Shown here piece by piece: positions 1 through 8,897 of a DNA stretch of 64,000 nt; within the stretch, counting starts at the first letter, position 1, and the number at the start of each line of letters is the position of its first letter. The position numbers and the translations under genes are program-made. The notes under the pieces were generated by a model. The model was not told the origin of the DNA and did not search any database. It saw only the letters and a program-made list of their open reading frames with translations. The stretch is from Alteromonas indica (GTDB lineage Bacteria; Pseudomonadota; Gammaproteobacteria; Enterobacterales; Alteromonadaceae): contig PYVY01000016.1 in the NCBI GenBank assembly GCA_003056425.1, positions 40,917 through 104,916 of the forward strand, written 5' to 3'.

Positions 1-360
1 TTATCCGTTATCTGCCCCCTATCCAGTCTCGTAGAAGGCACGTGGAAGGCCCGAGGTACACGCCCGAGGGGCGGAAAGCTAAGACCGCTAGCAAGCAGAG
101 GAAGCGCCACCGGGTCGCTATGCCACGTATTTAGCACAAACCGTGATGCCTGCTCTCTCGCTTTTACGCCCGACACCGTTTTTTGCCTGAGTAACTGCAG
201 ACGCTATCGGGTAGAGCTTGGTTATAAACCCGAGGCCCGCGAAGTTGCTAATTTTACATAGGCAGGCTCACTACACTGCGCCGCGGCAGCTTAATGTATC
301 GCGTTGAGTGCTGTAAGGACCACAGAAAATTGTCTCACTTCCATACCGTTTATTACCAGA
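1..360. other. gene-free left edge
   Basis: No reading frame with coding character and no RNA gene was recognised. The sequence is GC-moderate and non-repetitive. It may be the 3' spacer of a gene that lies outside the window. Confidence 0.4.
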
Positions 361-1293
361 TTACCGGAGGTGAGTAGCTAACCACTGTGTCGTATTTTGA
401 GTCTCAATGGCGTTTTTATAATTAAACGTTTTCTCTATGTCCCACCACATCCCTTCACCCAGTGCAAAGGCAGCGCGATACCGTAACATCTGATCTTCAG
501 GTTTTTTAGCAAGCTGTCTGTGTAGCCAGTCTACCGGCAATAAATTGCGCTTAATACGCATGCTACTTACATTATCAACTATCTTAGCTAATTCGGCATA
601 GCTAATCGTATCGCCTGCTACAAACACGACTTCATTGATAATTCTGGGGGTGGCTAACAAAATTGTTGCCGTTAGTTGGCCGATGTCTTCGGGCGCCGTA
701 ACCGTTAGCTTATTTCCCCAGCTGCCAAGAGCATTGATGTAACCCTGTTCAAGGTTCACCACATCAAATGCGGGTTCAAACAGAAAACTGGTAAACATGC
801 CGGTCGAGACAATCACCCATTCGGTAGTTACTTGCTGCCGTAACATTGTTCTGACTTCATATTGCTCATCAAATACCGGTTGGCCACTCCCCTTACCTAC
901 TACGTCATAGTCCACGCCAAACTGCCATGGAAAATAACGAGCAACGTTGGCCTCAAGCACCGCTCGCGTGATTTTTATCTGAGTACCAGGGCCGGCCACA
1001 AAGCCAGTACAGCTGACCACTGTATTAAACTTAGCAAAGAAGGCCACCAAGCTATTGTGATCGATAGCGGCTAAATCAAGAGCGGTAAATTTCACCCCCT
1101 GCTCGGCGAGTATCCTTAATGTAGGGTTAGTTGGCGTCTTATCGGAATTAAGGGACGCTGGCGATACTAAAACCGTGATATCACCGTTTAACGATGCGAC
1201 ATCGGCATGTAACGCGTTAAGCACAGCCAAGCCTAATTGGCCGGCCCCCATAATAAGTATTTTTTTGACATTTACGTTTAAATTTTGACCCAT
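361..1293 (-). CDS. NmrA-like NAD(P)-binding aromatic alcohol reductase
   Basis: A 310-aa protein of the NmrA/isoflavone reductase-like branch of atypical short-chain dehydrogenases. Seen: a beta strand followed by the dinucleotide motif GAGQLG at about residues 17-22, and a cosubstrate-side segment ending FPWQFGVDYD at ~150. Such proteins bind NAD(P)H in the cytoplasm and either reduce small carbonyl or aromatic substrates or act as redox sensors; which applies here cannot be read. The ATG is preceded by GGAG and GGGG-rich sequence. It is transcribed divergently from a LysR regulator, so that regulator probably controls it. The substrate is unknown. Confidence 0.8.
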   Translation of the reverse strand: MGQNLNVNVKKILIMGAGQLGLAVLNALHADVASLNGDITVLVSPASLNSDKTPTNPTLRILAEQGVKFTALDLAAIDHNSLVAFFAKFNTVVSCTGFVAGPGTQIKITRAVLEANVARYFPWQFGVDYDVVGKGSGQPVFDEQYEVRTMLRQQVTTEWVIVSTGMFTSFLFEPAFDVVNLEQGYINALGSWGNKLTVTAPEDIGQLTATILLATPRIINEVVFVAGDTISYAELAKIVDNVSSMRIKRNLLPVDWLHRQLAKKPEDQMLRYRAAFALGEGMWWDIEKTFNYKNAIETQNTTQWLATHLR

Positions 1294-1407
1294 ACCCCTT
1301 TACTCCTCACTTATTATCTTAAATTGGAGTTTAATAGGGATGTGTACTGACGATAATAATCAAATTTGGGTTCGTCTATTCTCAAATTTGCAACAATGGA
1401 GAGCGTA
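1294..1407. promoter_or_regulatory. divergent promoter region with two CAAATTTG palindromes
   Basis: The spacer between the reductase and the LysR gene carries the 8-bp palindrome CAAATTTG twice, at 1361-1368 and 1383-1390. The copies are 22 bp apart centre to centre, about two helical turns, so they lie on one DNA face. This is the usual arrangement for a LysR-type operator in a divergent promoter, but the assignment is inference. Confidence 0.5.
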
Positions 1408-2304
1408 ATGGATCGTCTGGAAGGTATGAAAGTGTTTGTGCAGGTGGTAGAGGCGAACCATTTCGGCCGGGCAGCTGAGGCGCTTGGCATGCCGAAATCA
1501 AGGGTGTCAAGAATGATAAAAGAAATGGAAGATTATTTAGGTGTAAAATTGATACAACGCACCACTCGCAAGTTAAGGGTAACCCAGGATGGGGAGAACT
1601 ATGCTGCACAGTGCCGCTATTTACTCGCGGAAATATCCGCCATAGAGTCCCATTTTCCTCATAAAGCAGGTAGACCACGTGGTAGGCTTAAAGTGAGTAT
1701 GCCGACCTCTTTAGCCCATCACGCTGTATTACCGGAAATAAGCCAGTTCATTCATCAATACCCAGACGTTGAACTGTTACTCTGTACCAGCGATAAAAAT
1801 GTCGATTTATTCCAGGATGGATATGATTGTGTTATCCGGGCTGGAGAGATTGACGATTCTACCTCCCTCATTGCCCAGAAGCTTACCGTATCAGCTTGGG
1901 TGGTGGTCGCCGCGCCCACTTATATTAAGCAGTTTGGAAAACCCCAAAATTTAGACGAGTTAAGTAATCATCGCGCTATCGGCTATCTTAGCCAAAGCTC
2001 CGGGCGGGTAGCAGATTGGCATTTTCTGGATAATCAAGCATCGGTTTCGGTTAAAATGCACGAAGTACTTAGGGTCAATGATACAGATACTTATGTAAAC
2101 TGTGGTTTGCAGGGTTTAGGATTGATTCGGATCGCCCGCTATATCGCTCAGCCCTATATTGCCAATGGCAGCTTGGTTGAAGTGCTTGACCAGTATCCGT
2201 CGCCGGTTATGCCGTTATCCCTGGTTTATCCTCAAAGCAAGCATGTAAAGCCATCATTTCGCGTTTTCGAACACTGGATAAAAACTGTTTTGGCTAAGGA
2301 ATAA
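1408..2304 (+). CDS. LysR family transcriptional regulator
   Basis: A 298-aa LysR-type regulator. Residues ~1-60 form the winged helix-turn-helix (FVQVVEANHFGRAAEALG, then SRVSRMIKEME and RTTRKLRVTQDG), followed by a periplasmic-binding-protein-like effector domain to the end. The ATG at 1408 was chosen over an upstream TTG (1366) and ATG (1396) because GGAG lies at 1398-1401 with good spacing, and because the protein then begins MDRLEGMKVFV, like relatives in the AaeR/DmlR subgroup. It is divergent from the NmrA-like reductase, its probable target. Autoregulation through the twin palindromes is likely but unproven. Confidence 0.85.
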   Translation: MDRLEGMKVFVQVVEANHFGRAAEALGMPKSRVSRMIKEMEDYLGVKLIQRTTRKLRVTQDGENYAAQCRYLLAEISAIESHFPHKAGRPRGRLKVSMPTSLAHHAVLPEISQFIHQYPDVELLLCTSDKNVDLFQDGYDCVIRAGEIDDSTSLIAQKLTVSAWVVVAAPTYIKQFGKPQNLDELSNHRAIGYLSQSSGRVADWHFLDNQASVSVKMHEVLRVNDTDTYVNCGLQGLGLIRIARYIAQPYIANGSLVEVLDQYPSPVMPLSLVYPQSKHVKPSFRVFEHWIKTVLAKE

Positions 2305-2606
2305 CAATTAAATTATGCTGATTTCCACTAAACGCTATAAAAGCAGGCCGCTATTTTAGCGGGGCTTAACACTCAGATATTCCTTTATCAGGGCGGGTTT
2401 CCATCAAGTATTTTCCTGCCTGCTGTGGTGAAACCAGGCTCTACTAAACAGGCCGCCAGACAGATGCGCCCTTACAAACTATCTAATCAATACAGCGTTA
2501 AGAAAGCGGCATTTATTAGCCCGGCCCAGTTGGCGAACGCTGACCGAGCGGCAAAGCCCCAGCCTGACTATAACTATGCCGGAACCAGACCGCCACGCTG
2601 CTGAAA
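2305..2606. other. gene-free spacer
   Basis: Convergent spacer between the LysR gene and mesD. A short hairpin CCGCTA-TTT-TAGCGG near 2349-2363 could end LysR transcription but lacks a U-run. Nothing else was recognised. Confidence 0.35.
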
Positions 2607-3635
2607 CTAGGCTGAAAGCTCACGCCTGACGATGTCGGCACCGTCACATAGCGCTTTCATCTTAGCCGCCGCTACTGTTCTGGATAAGGGCGTCATTCCA
2701 CAATTGGTACTTGGGTAAAGCTTGTCTGCATCTACAAATTGTAATGCATTGCGCAGTGTTTGCGCCACTTCCTGTGGCGTCTCAACGGTACTGGTAGCGA
2801 CATCAATGGCACCGACCATCACTTTCTTACCTCTAATCAGTTCAATCAATTCCATGGGTACCCGGGAGTTGTGGCACTCCACAGAAACAATATCGATAGC
2901 GGAGGCCTGGATTTTAGGAAAGATATCTTCATACTGCCGCCATTCTTCGCCCAGGGTTTGTTTCCAGTCTGTATTGGCTTTAATGCCATATCCATAGCAA
3001 ATGTGTACCGCGGTTTCACACTTTAGGCCTTCCACAGCCTTTTCCAAGGCAGCTATCCCCCAATCGTTGACTTCGTCAAAAAACACATTAAATGCTGGTT
3101 CATCAAACTGGATAATATCGACCCCGGCGGCCTCGAGCTCACGGGCTTCCTGGTTAAGTATTTTAGCAAATTCCCAGGCCAGCTTTTCTCGACTCTTATA
3201 ATGATCATCATACAGGGTATCAATCATCGTCATTGGCCCAGGTAGCGCCCACTTAATCGGTTGATTTGTTTGCTGTCGCAAAAACGTTGCGTCTTCCACA
3301 AATACCGACTTAGGCCGCGCCACCGCGTCGGTCACTACCGGTACACTGGCATCGTAACGGTTGCGTATTTTCACGGTTTTACGCTGCTGAAAATCTACAC
3401 CATCAAGATGTTCGATAAAAGTGGTAACAAAATGCTGCCGGGTTTGTTCTCCGTCACTAATGATATCCACTCCGGCCTGTTGCTGTGCCTGTAACGCCAG
3501 CCGTAACGCATCCTGTTTGCCGGCAATTAACTCATCATCGGCAAGCCGCCAGGGAGACCATAAGGTTTCGGGCTGCGCAAGCCAGGCGGGTTTGGGCAGA
3601 CTGCCGGCGGTAGAGGTAGGTAACAGTTTTTTCAT
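2607..3635 (-). CDS. mesD: folate-independent methionine synthase, core-MetE type (MesD)
   Basis: A 342-aa protein equal to the C-terminal catalytic barrel of cobalamin-independent methionine synthase, without the N-terminal half of the ~750-aa MetE. All four zinc ligands of MetE are present: His211 and Cys213 (HIC), Glu253 (VEC) and Cys312 (NCG). It transfers a methyl group to homocysteine in the cytoplasm. Members of the MesD family depend on MesX rather than methyltetrahydrofolate (published for Acinetobacter); MesX lies 31 bp upstream here and on the same strand, which supports the MesD assignment. The upstream extension to 3734 overlaps mesX, so the ATG at 3635 is preferred. The natural methyl donor is not settled. 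Confidence 0.85.
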   Translation of the reverse strand: MKKLLPTSTAGSLPKPAWLAQPETLWSPWRLADDELIAGKQDALRLALQAQQQAGVDIISDGEQTRQHFVTTFIEHLDGVDFQQRKTVKIRNRYDASVPVVTDAVARPKSVFVEDATFLRQQTNQPIKWALPGPMTMIDTLYDDHYKSREKLAWEFAKILNQEARELEAAGVDIIQFDEPAFNVFFDEVNDWGIAALEKAVEGLKCETAVHICYGYGIKANTDWKQTLGEEWRQYEDIFPKIQASAIDIVSVECHNSRVPMELIELIRGKKVMVGAIDVATSTVETPQEVAQTLRNALQFVDADKLYPSTNCGMTPLSRTVAAAKMKALCDGADIVRRELSA

Positions 3636-3666
3636 AATAAGGTCTTTTTTGGTTAAATGTGATGGG

Positions 3667-4641
3667 CTAGGCGCAGTCGGCAGACCATTGGCGAAGAAGA
3701 TGCTGATATGGCCTGATAAAGTTTTCTTCAACAAACTTGCCTTGCTCTGCTGCTAACTGGCTACGCTCTGTCCGGTCATAGTTAATCTGCGTAAGAGAGT
3801 GATCCTGATGTTTCAGATTTGGCTGATAAAGCTTACCCGCCGGCGCGTTAGCATTATAAATTTCTGGCCGATAAATCTTTTGAAAGGTTTCCATGGTGCT
3901 AATTGTACTGATCAGCTCTAGGTTGGTGTAATCATTAAGCAAGTCACCAAAATGGAAAAAAGCGAGGGGCGCCACACTATTAGGGGGCATAAAATAACGC
4001 ACTTTCAAACCCATTTTGCCAAAGTATTGCTCGGTTAAAGAGGTTTCATTTGGCGTATATTCAACCCCTAAAACAGGGTGCTCATTTTCTGTGCGATGAT
4101 AGGTTTTTCTATCAGAAACACTTAAACAAATGACCGGTGGTTTAGAAAAATAGGTCTTATAATCGTTTGAATTCACAAAATGCTTGAATAGCTTTCCATG
4201 TAGCTCGCCGAAGTCGTCTGGTATGCTAAACCCTGTTTTGTTTTCATTGTGCCGGGATAAAATCACACTGAAATCATAGTCTCTCACATACGAAGAAAAA
4301 TTATTGCCGACGATCCCTTCAATAAGCTGTCCTGTTTTTTGATCAACAATATTGGTTTTCAGGATTTCAATAGTAGGGAAAGTATTGCCATTGCCTTCAA
4401 CATCTATATCGACAGAAATAATCTTCAGCTCTACTGAATACCGATCCTGGGTCGCATTGTCCCAATGCGCGAGGGCGTTGAACCGGTTGTTTATCATTTG
4501 CAATGTATTGCGCAGGTTCTTCTGCCGATGCGCGCCACGAGCCAAATTCGCGAAATTAGTTGTAATTCGGGTATGGTTTGCAGGCTGGTAGTTTTGATCG
4601 AAACTAATGCTGTTAATTTTAAAGGTAAAATCTGTATTCAT
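3667..4641 (-). CDS. mesX: DUF1852 protein, MesD partner (MesX)
   Basis: A 324-aa soluble protein of the DUF1852 family, recognised by overall sequence and by its position directly before mesD. No signal peptide or membrane segment is present. The family has been shown genetically to be required for MesD-type methionine synthesis, apparently with oxygen, but its chemistry is not established. It is the first gene of a two-gene operon. A perfect 8-bp inverted repeat lies 45-72 bp upstream of the start and may be its operator. An upstream region with no MetJ-like box suggests regulation other than by MetJ. No cofactor motif could be assigned by eye. Confidence 0.85.
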   Translation of the reverse strand: MNTDFTFKINSISFDQNYQPANHTRITTNFANLARGAHRQKNLRNTLQMINNRFNALAHWDNATQDRYSVELKIISVDIDVEGNGNTFPTIEILKTNIVDQKTGQLIEGIVGNNFSSYVRDYDFSVILSRHNENKTGFSIPDDFGELHGKLFKHFVNSNDYKTYFSKPPVICLSVSDRKTYHRTENEHPVLGVEYTPNETSLTEQYFGKMGLKVRYFMPPNSVAPLAFFHFGDLLNDYTNLELISTISTMETFQKIYRPEIYNANAPAGKLYQPNLKHQDHSLTQINYDRTERSQLAAEQGKFVEENFIRPYQHLLRQWSADCA

Positions 4642-5177
4642 CGTGAGGTACCAACCTGTTCGTTAAAGTCAATCCTGAATTAATTTTTGGCGTGAAAAAC
4701 GTTATACGCCAAAGCAATGGTGACTTTATACGCCCCGCAACCTATGAATAAAAGCGACTTATTTTCATAAATAAATGAATTATTGTCATGGCCTGTAGCG
4801 AATCAATAGGCCATCATTTATTAAAACCGCCTATCAGGGAAACCCGGAAGCTTCACATGAACAGTGGCCTCACCAAAAAGAAAGCGCGCGGTAACCTTTA
4901 TACCCCAACTCATGAAACACGCTGGAGCAGTGCCCGCCACACCTATAACCGTTCCCCCTGCTATGCGGGCAATGCATACACTCACTCGCGCTTTTCAGGG
5001 CTAGCCGCTATACATTACTTTCTTTTCCTTCTACTAATGTCCGAAGCGCCACCTCCGCCCCGACTATCTGCAATATAGTAAGGGGGTATTTACTTCTCAT
5101 TAATAGACAAGTTATTGAAAATTATTATTTTCATTCGAACTACTCTAAGACTGTAGATGTTAAAGCCAATACACCTG
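4642..5177. other. intergenic region upstream of mesX and recN
   Basis: Divergent spacer. It contains the mesX-proximal inverted repeat (4686-4713) and, at its recN end, the recN promoter. The 96-codon open frame at 4788-5078 has no ribosome site and low-complexity composition and is not called. No riboswitch was recognised. Confidence 0.4.
4686..4713. promoter_or_regulatory. inverted repeat TTTGGCGT-N12-ACGCCAAA before mesX
   Basis: Perfect 8-bp arms (4686-4693 and 4706-4713) separated by 12 bases, 45 bp from the mesX ATG. The spacing suits a dimeric repressor or activator. The cognate protein is unknown. Confidence 0.45.
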
Positions 5178-5232
5178 TTGAAACCTTGCTGCAACTACTG
5201 TATAAAATTACACATACTGTATAAACATCGAG
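5178..5232 (+). promoter_or_regulatory. recN promoter with LexA operator(s)
   Basis: A -35 TTGAAA (5178-5183) and -10 TATAAA (5201-5206) are separated by 17 bases. The -10 is overlapped by CTGTATAAAATTACAC (5198-5213), matching the LexA pattern CTGT-N8-ACAG except for the last base. A second, weaker CTGT half-site begins at 5217. recN is a classic SOS gene, often with two LexA boxes, so the assignment agrees with the downstream gene. Confidence 0.75.
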
Positions 5233-5239
5233 TGTTTAC

Positions 5240-6925
5240 ATGTTAGTGCATCTGTCTATTAAAAATTTTGCGGTAGTTAAACAATTAGCCGTTAACTTTG
5301 AATCTGGAATGACCGCTATTACCGGGGAAACCGGTGCGGGTAAATCAATCGCTATAGACGCATTAAGTTTGTGTTTAGGTGAGCGGGCAGATGCAGGAGC
5401 GGTAAGGAAAGAAGCGGCTAAAGCGGAAATTGTGGCGCATTTTGCGATTACTGAAAATACCCCCGCCAGCACTTGGCTTAAAGAACAAGAACTGGATAGT
5501 GAAGACGACCCCCACGGATGTTTTATTCGGCGGGTTATTTCCCGGGAAGGTCGTTCTAAAGCCTTTATCAATGGCTCTCCCGTGTCATTGCAGCAATTAA
5601 AATCGCTAGGCCAGTTTTTGTTAGCAATACACGGGCAAAATACCCACCTTCAGCTATTAAAAGAAGATGTGCAACGCCAGCTTACCGATAACTTTGCTGG
5701 TCATGGTGCCCTGTTAAATAGTGTGGCTTCTGCCTATCGCATATGGCGGGAAAAACAGAACGAGCTTAAGCACTTACAAGATGAAGCAAGTAACCGGGCA
5801 GATCGCCAGCAACTGCTGGCTTATCAGGTAGAAGAACTAAACGACTTTGCTTTGGGTGATGGCGAGTTTGTAGAACTTGAAACTGAACATCGGCGTTTGA
5901 GTAATGGACAATCGCTATTAGAACAGGCGCAAACCAGTTTTTATAACTTGTATGAAAACGATGAAGTAAACGCCTTATCTATTATTCAAACCAGTATGGA
6001 CAGACTGAGCGAACTGGAAGAACACGATGCAACATTAGGCCCCATTGTTACATTATTGAATGATGCAGTGATTCAGGTAGAAGAGGCATCACAAGAGTTA
6101 CGTGCCTATTGCGATGCCCTTGAAATTGACCCGCTGCGATTACAACAGGTTGAAAGCCGCTATAGTAAGGCGCTGGAACTTGCCCGCAAACATGGCGTGT
6201 CGCCTGAAGCGCTATATCAGTGTCACCAAGACCTGGTGAATGAATTTGCCTTACTTAACGACCAAGCCACCCGGCTTGATGGATTAGCCGAGGCAGTAGC
6301 GCTGTCGAAAGAGGAATATTTACTGGCGGCAAAAGCGTTGTCGGAATCGCGCAATAAGGCAGCGGTGGAATTTGCTACGGCCATTGAAAAGCAAATTCAC
6401 AAAATGAACATGACCCATGCGAAAGTTGTGGTAGAGGTTATATTTAACGCAGATAAAACACCCGGCGTAAGTGGGCTGGATGATGTTGTAATGAAAGTAT
6501 CTACCAACCCGGGCCAGGATCCGGACCGATTAGATAAGGTAGTATCTGGCGGCGAATTGTCTCGGATAGGCTTGGCGATTCAGGTTATTGCCAGTGACAA
6601 TAGCGCCACACCCACTATGATTTTCGATGAAGTCGACGCGGGTATCAGTGGTCCTACAGCGTCAATTGTGGGCGGCTTACTGCGTACGTTGGGTAAACAA
6701 AGCCAGGTTATGTGTGTTACCCATTTACCTCAGGTGGCGGCTCAGGCACATAATCAATTATTTGTTACCAAATTAACGGATGGTGAAAGTACAGAAACCC
6801 GTATGCTTGCCTTAACAGAACAAGACCGGGTAGACGAGCTGGCGCGCTTGTTAGCAGGCGACAAAGTGACAGATACAGCCCTAGCTAACGCCCGAGAGCT
6901 ACTGAAAAGTGTTGAATCGAACTAA
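5240..6925 (+). CDS. recN: DNA repair protein RecN
   Basis: A 561-aa SMC-like ATPase of usual RecN length. Seen: Walker A GETGAGKS at residues ~29-36, long heptad-rich central part (~150-380), ABC signature VSGGELSR at ~435 and Walker B IFDEVDAGISG at ~457, then the THLPQVAAQAH switch region. RecN holds DNA ends and sister chromatids during recombinational repair of double-strand breaks. It stands alone behind an SOS-type promoter and is followed by bamE, a neighbour order common in gammaproteobacteria. Start ATG 5240 gives the canonical N-terminus MLVHLSIKNFA. Confidence 0.97.
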   Translation: MLVHLSIKNFAVVKQLAVNFESGMTAITGETGAGKSIAIDALSLCLGERADAGAVRKEAAKAEIVAHFAITENTPASTWLKEQELDSEDDPHGCFIRRVISREGRSKAFINGSPVSLQQLKSLGQFLLAIHGQNTHLQLLKEDVQRQLTDNFAGHGALLNSVASAYRIWREKQNELKHLQDEASNRADRQQLLAYQVEELNDFALGDGEFVELETEHRRLSNGQSLLEQAQTSFYNLYENDEVNALSIIQTSMDRLSELEEHDATLGPIVTLLNDAVIQVEEASQELRAYCDALEIDPLRLQQVESRYSKALELARKHGVSPEALYQCHQDLVNEFALLNDQATRLDGLAEAVALSKEEYLLAAKALSESRNKAAVEFATAIEKQIHKMNMTHAKVVVEVIFNADKTPGVSGLDDVVMKVSTNPGQDPDRLDKVVSGGELSRIGLAIQVIASDNSATPTMIFDEVDAGISGPTASIVGGLLRTLGKQSQVMCVTHLPQVAAQAHNQLFVTKLTDGESTETRMLALTEQDRVDELARLLAGDKVTDTALANARELLKSVESN

Positions 6926-7050
6926 TAAGCGGTTGATTGGTCATACTTGACTGGGGTAGCATGCTTCGCGCGAATAAGTGCATCGGGGCTGCTTACTGAA
7001 CGTCATCCCTGGTGATAAAAAACCAAAATGTGATTGGATAAAACGCTTAC

Positions 7051-7407
7051 ATGAAGTTGTATCAATATTTATTACTGGCTACCGTCCTGTGTACGACGTC
7101 TGCCTGCTCGAACTGGATTTATCGAATAGACGTACCGCAAGGTAACTTTCTTGAAAAAAGAGATGTTGAAGAGTTGCGGGTAGGAATGAGTAAAGAGCAG
7201 GTGATTTACGTGCTTGGCCACCCTGTAGTTGAAGACTCTTTTAATAAAGATACCTGGTATTATGTTTACGATATGAAACGCGGTATGCGTAAGCGCGGGG
7301 AAGACTTTCAGAAACAATTAATATTGTCGTTTAATGACAACAAGCTTGCTAAAGCTGAAGGCGATTTTGAATTGTCGGAAGATTTTGATACCCCGCTAGA
7401 CCAGTAA
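7051..7407 (+). CDS. bamE: outer membrane assembly lipoprotein BamE
   Basis: A 118-aa lipoprotein. The signal peptide ends in lipobox TSAC with Cys19. The SmpA/OmlA domain follows with the conserved RIDVPQGNFLE and LRVGMSKEQVIYVLGHP segments. It is a subunit of the BamABCDE complex that folds beta-barrel proteins into the outer membrane, anchored by lipid at the periplasmic face. It is monocistronic, 125 bp behind recN. The acidic tail (SEDFDTPLDQ) is short. Fur control is known in some relatives, but no Fur box was identified here. Confidence 0.95.
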   Translation: MKLYQYLLLATVLCTTSACSNWIYRIDVPQGNFLEKRDVEELRVGMSKEQVIYVLGHPVVEDSFNKDTWYYVYDMKRGMRKRGEDFQKQLILSFNDNKLAKAEGDFELSEDFDTPLDQ

Positions 7408-7424
7408 ACTGCCTATCAACTCGT

Positions 7425-7441
7425 GGCCCTACCATAGGGCC
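7425..7441 (+). terminator. hairpin after bamE
   Basis: Perfect stem GGCCCTA-CCA-TAGGGCC begins 17 bases after the bamE stop. No U-run follows, so intrinsic termination is only possible, not clear. Confidence 0.35.
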
Positions 7442-7854
7442 GCTGTTTAATGATGGGCTATGGGGTAACAATACGCCACAGCGCTGTTCGTCGTGGCGAT
7501 TGCGCTTAACTACACGCGTAGCCTTCTCGTTAATTGTACCGCGCCCTACCCTATTAATAGGCGTAGTACAATGGTAGCCGGGCTACTGAAGCCGCACCAT
7601 CGTTTTGCTTGCGGGCAAACTATGTATAGTAGTGCCTAAGCTATTTACCATAGTATGTTCAAGCACCCGCCTGCGGTGCTATTTACCCAGCCCCCTTGTA
7701 TACAAGCTTAGTCCTCCTTATGACTGATGATATTAGCCCCTGATAGCTAGCGACTTGATGATAAGTTTTGATAGCTAAATATTACGCGCCAGATTTAACG
7801 AATAAAAACAACTCAGGCATAAGCGAGACCGGAAAACGTATAGGTATGGATATT

Positions 7855-7878
7855 GGTGTAGGTGTAGGTGTAGGTGTA
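7855..7878. repeat. hexanucleotide repeat (GGTGTA)x4
   Basis: Four perfect head-to-tail GGTGTA units, preceded by related bases GGATATT. It is intergenic and likely arose by replication slippage. Confidence 0.85.
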
Positions 7879-8310
7879 AGTATTCGCGGTTAATATTACC
7901 CGCTCCCGCTAAGACTAATCATCATTAACACTAAGGTTAAATTATGTCTAAATATCAATCACCTACAGTTAAAATATATGCTTGATAATGGGTGATCCGG
8001 CGCGTGTAGGCAGGCGGTAATAGCTGATATAGCAGCGCCGTATGATAATTCGCTTTCCCCGGATATTGGGTCGCTTTCACTGTGTAATCCAAGATACAGC
8101 CGCCAATATAATACGACTATATAGGTGAGACATGGATAGAACCCGGTTGGTAAAGAGATGGGAAGGGGATAAGATAGGGTCGGAACATCTTTGTTGCGCT
8201 ATTACATTACGGTAGTTGCACCAAAAAAGTGCCCCCTGTCGCCAATACGTCTCTCCTTTGCGCTAAGTTATTAGGGCTATCCTATTTGTTTAAAGCGAAA
8301 TAGCGTTGTG

Positions 8311-8417
8311 TACCTTTTTGATCCCCGTTTTTTGTATCCCTATTTTTTGTTGTCCTATTTTTTGTTGTCCTATTTTTTGTTGTCCTATTTTTTGTTGTCC
8401 TATTTTTTGTTGTCCTA
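8311..8417. repeat. 15-bp minisatellite, five perfect units
   Basis: Unit TATTTTTTGTTGTCC repeats five times without change from 8341 to 8415. Two degenerate units precede it (8311-8340). As the period is a multiple of three, the minus strand stays open and would read repeated Thr-Thr-Lys-Asn-Arg. No ribosome site supports translation. Confidence 0.9.
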
Positions 8418-8723
8418 TAAAGATAGGCCGTTTTCCATCGCGGTTTGCTATCAATACAGACTAACTTGGCTATCATTGGTATAGACTTATGGCCTTGCAG
8501 GTAACAGAGGTTGCCGCTAGCCGGCATATTCGCGCTTTTACATGCGGTGTGCGTAGATGAGCAAAGGAAAGGCAGCGGTGCGGTAGCATAGCGTTATGAT
8601 TGCCAAAAATCCGACGCTGTTACCGATTTACAATGAAAGTATATTTTGCTCAGTAACATTTACAGTCATTGGTATAGCTGAATCAATGCACATTGATTTG
8701 CCCGCGCACCGTAGCTTGGAATA

Positions 8724-8897
8724 TTACTTGTTTTCAGGTTTTCGGCGAGTGCGCTCATCGCGGGTAACCCAATCTTCTAACGCGGCACCGGGATCTTCTT
8801 CTCCGGCAATGCTGCTTTGCTCTGGCGCACTGGCTTCTGCGTCTTCATCTTTCATCTTTTCTTTTCGTTCGGTGGTTGGTTTTTTAGACGTTGTCAT
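8724..8897 (-). CDS. small charged hydrophilic protein
   Basis: A 57-codon gene beginning MTTSKKPTTERKEK and ending TRRKPENK. AGAGG lies 9 bases before the ATG (8897). The product is lysine/arginine-rich at both ends and acidic in the middle (EDPGAALEDWVTRDE), with no cysteine, signal or membrane segment, so it is probably disordered and cytoplasmic. It is monocistronic in a spacer. The longer open frame on the opposite strand (8596-8925) is its shadow. No family was recognised. Confidence 0.65.
   Translation of the reverse strand: MTTSKKPTTERKEKMKDEDAEASAPEQSSIAGEEDPGAALEDWVTRDERTRRKPENK

Larger units (their letters stand above)
7442..8723. other. 1.3-kb gene-poor spacer with tandem repeats
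   Basis: No gene could be supported between bamE and the small minus-strand gene at 8724. It holds the hexamer run at 7855-7878 and the 15-bp minisatellite at 8311-8417. An 81-codon minus-strand frame across the minisatellite has no ribosome site and is judged non-coding. Confidence 0.45.

Noticed and set aside
4788..5078. 96-aa plus-strand frame upstream of recN
   Set aside because: No ribosome site, composition unlike neighbours, and it ends before the recN promoter.
8282..8527. 81-aa minus-strand protein rich in Thr-Lys-Asn-Arg repeats
   Set aside because: Open only because the 15-bp repeat period is a multiple of three; no ribosome site and no conserved flank.
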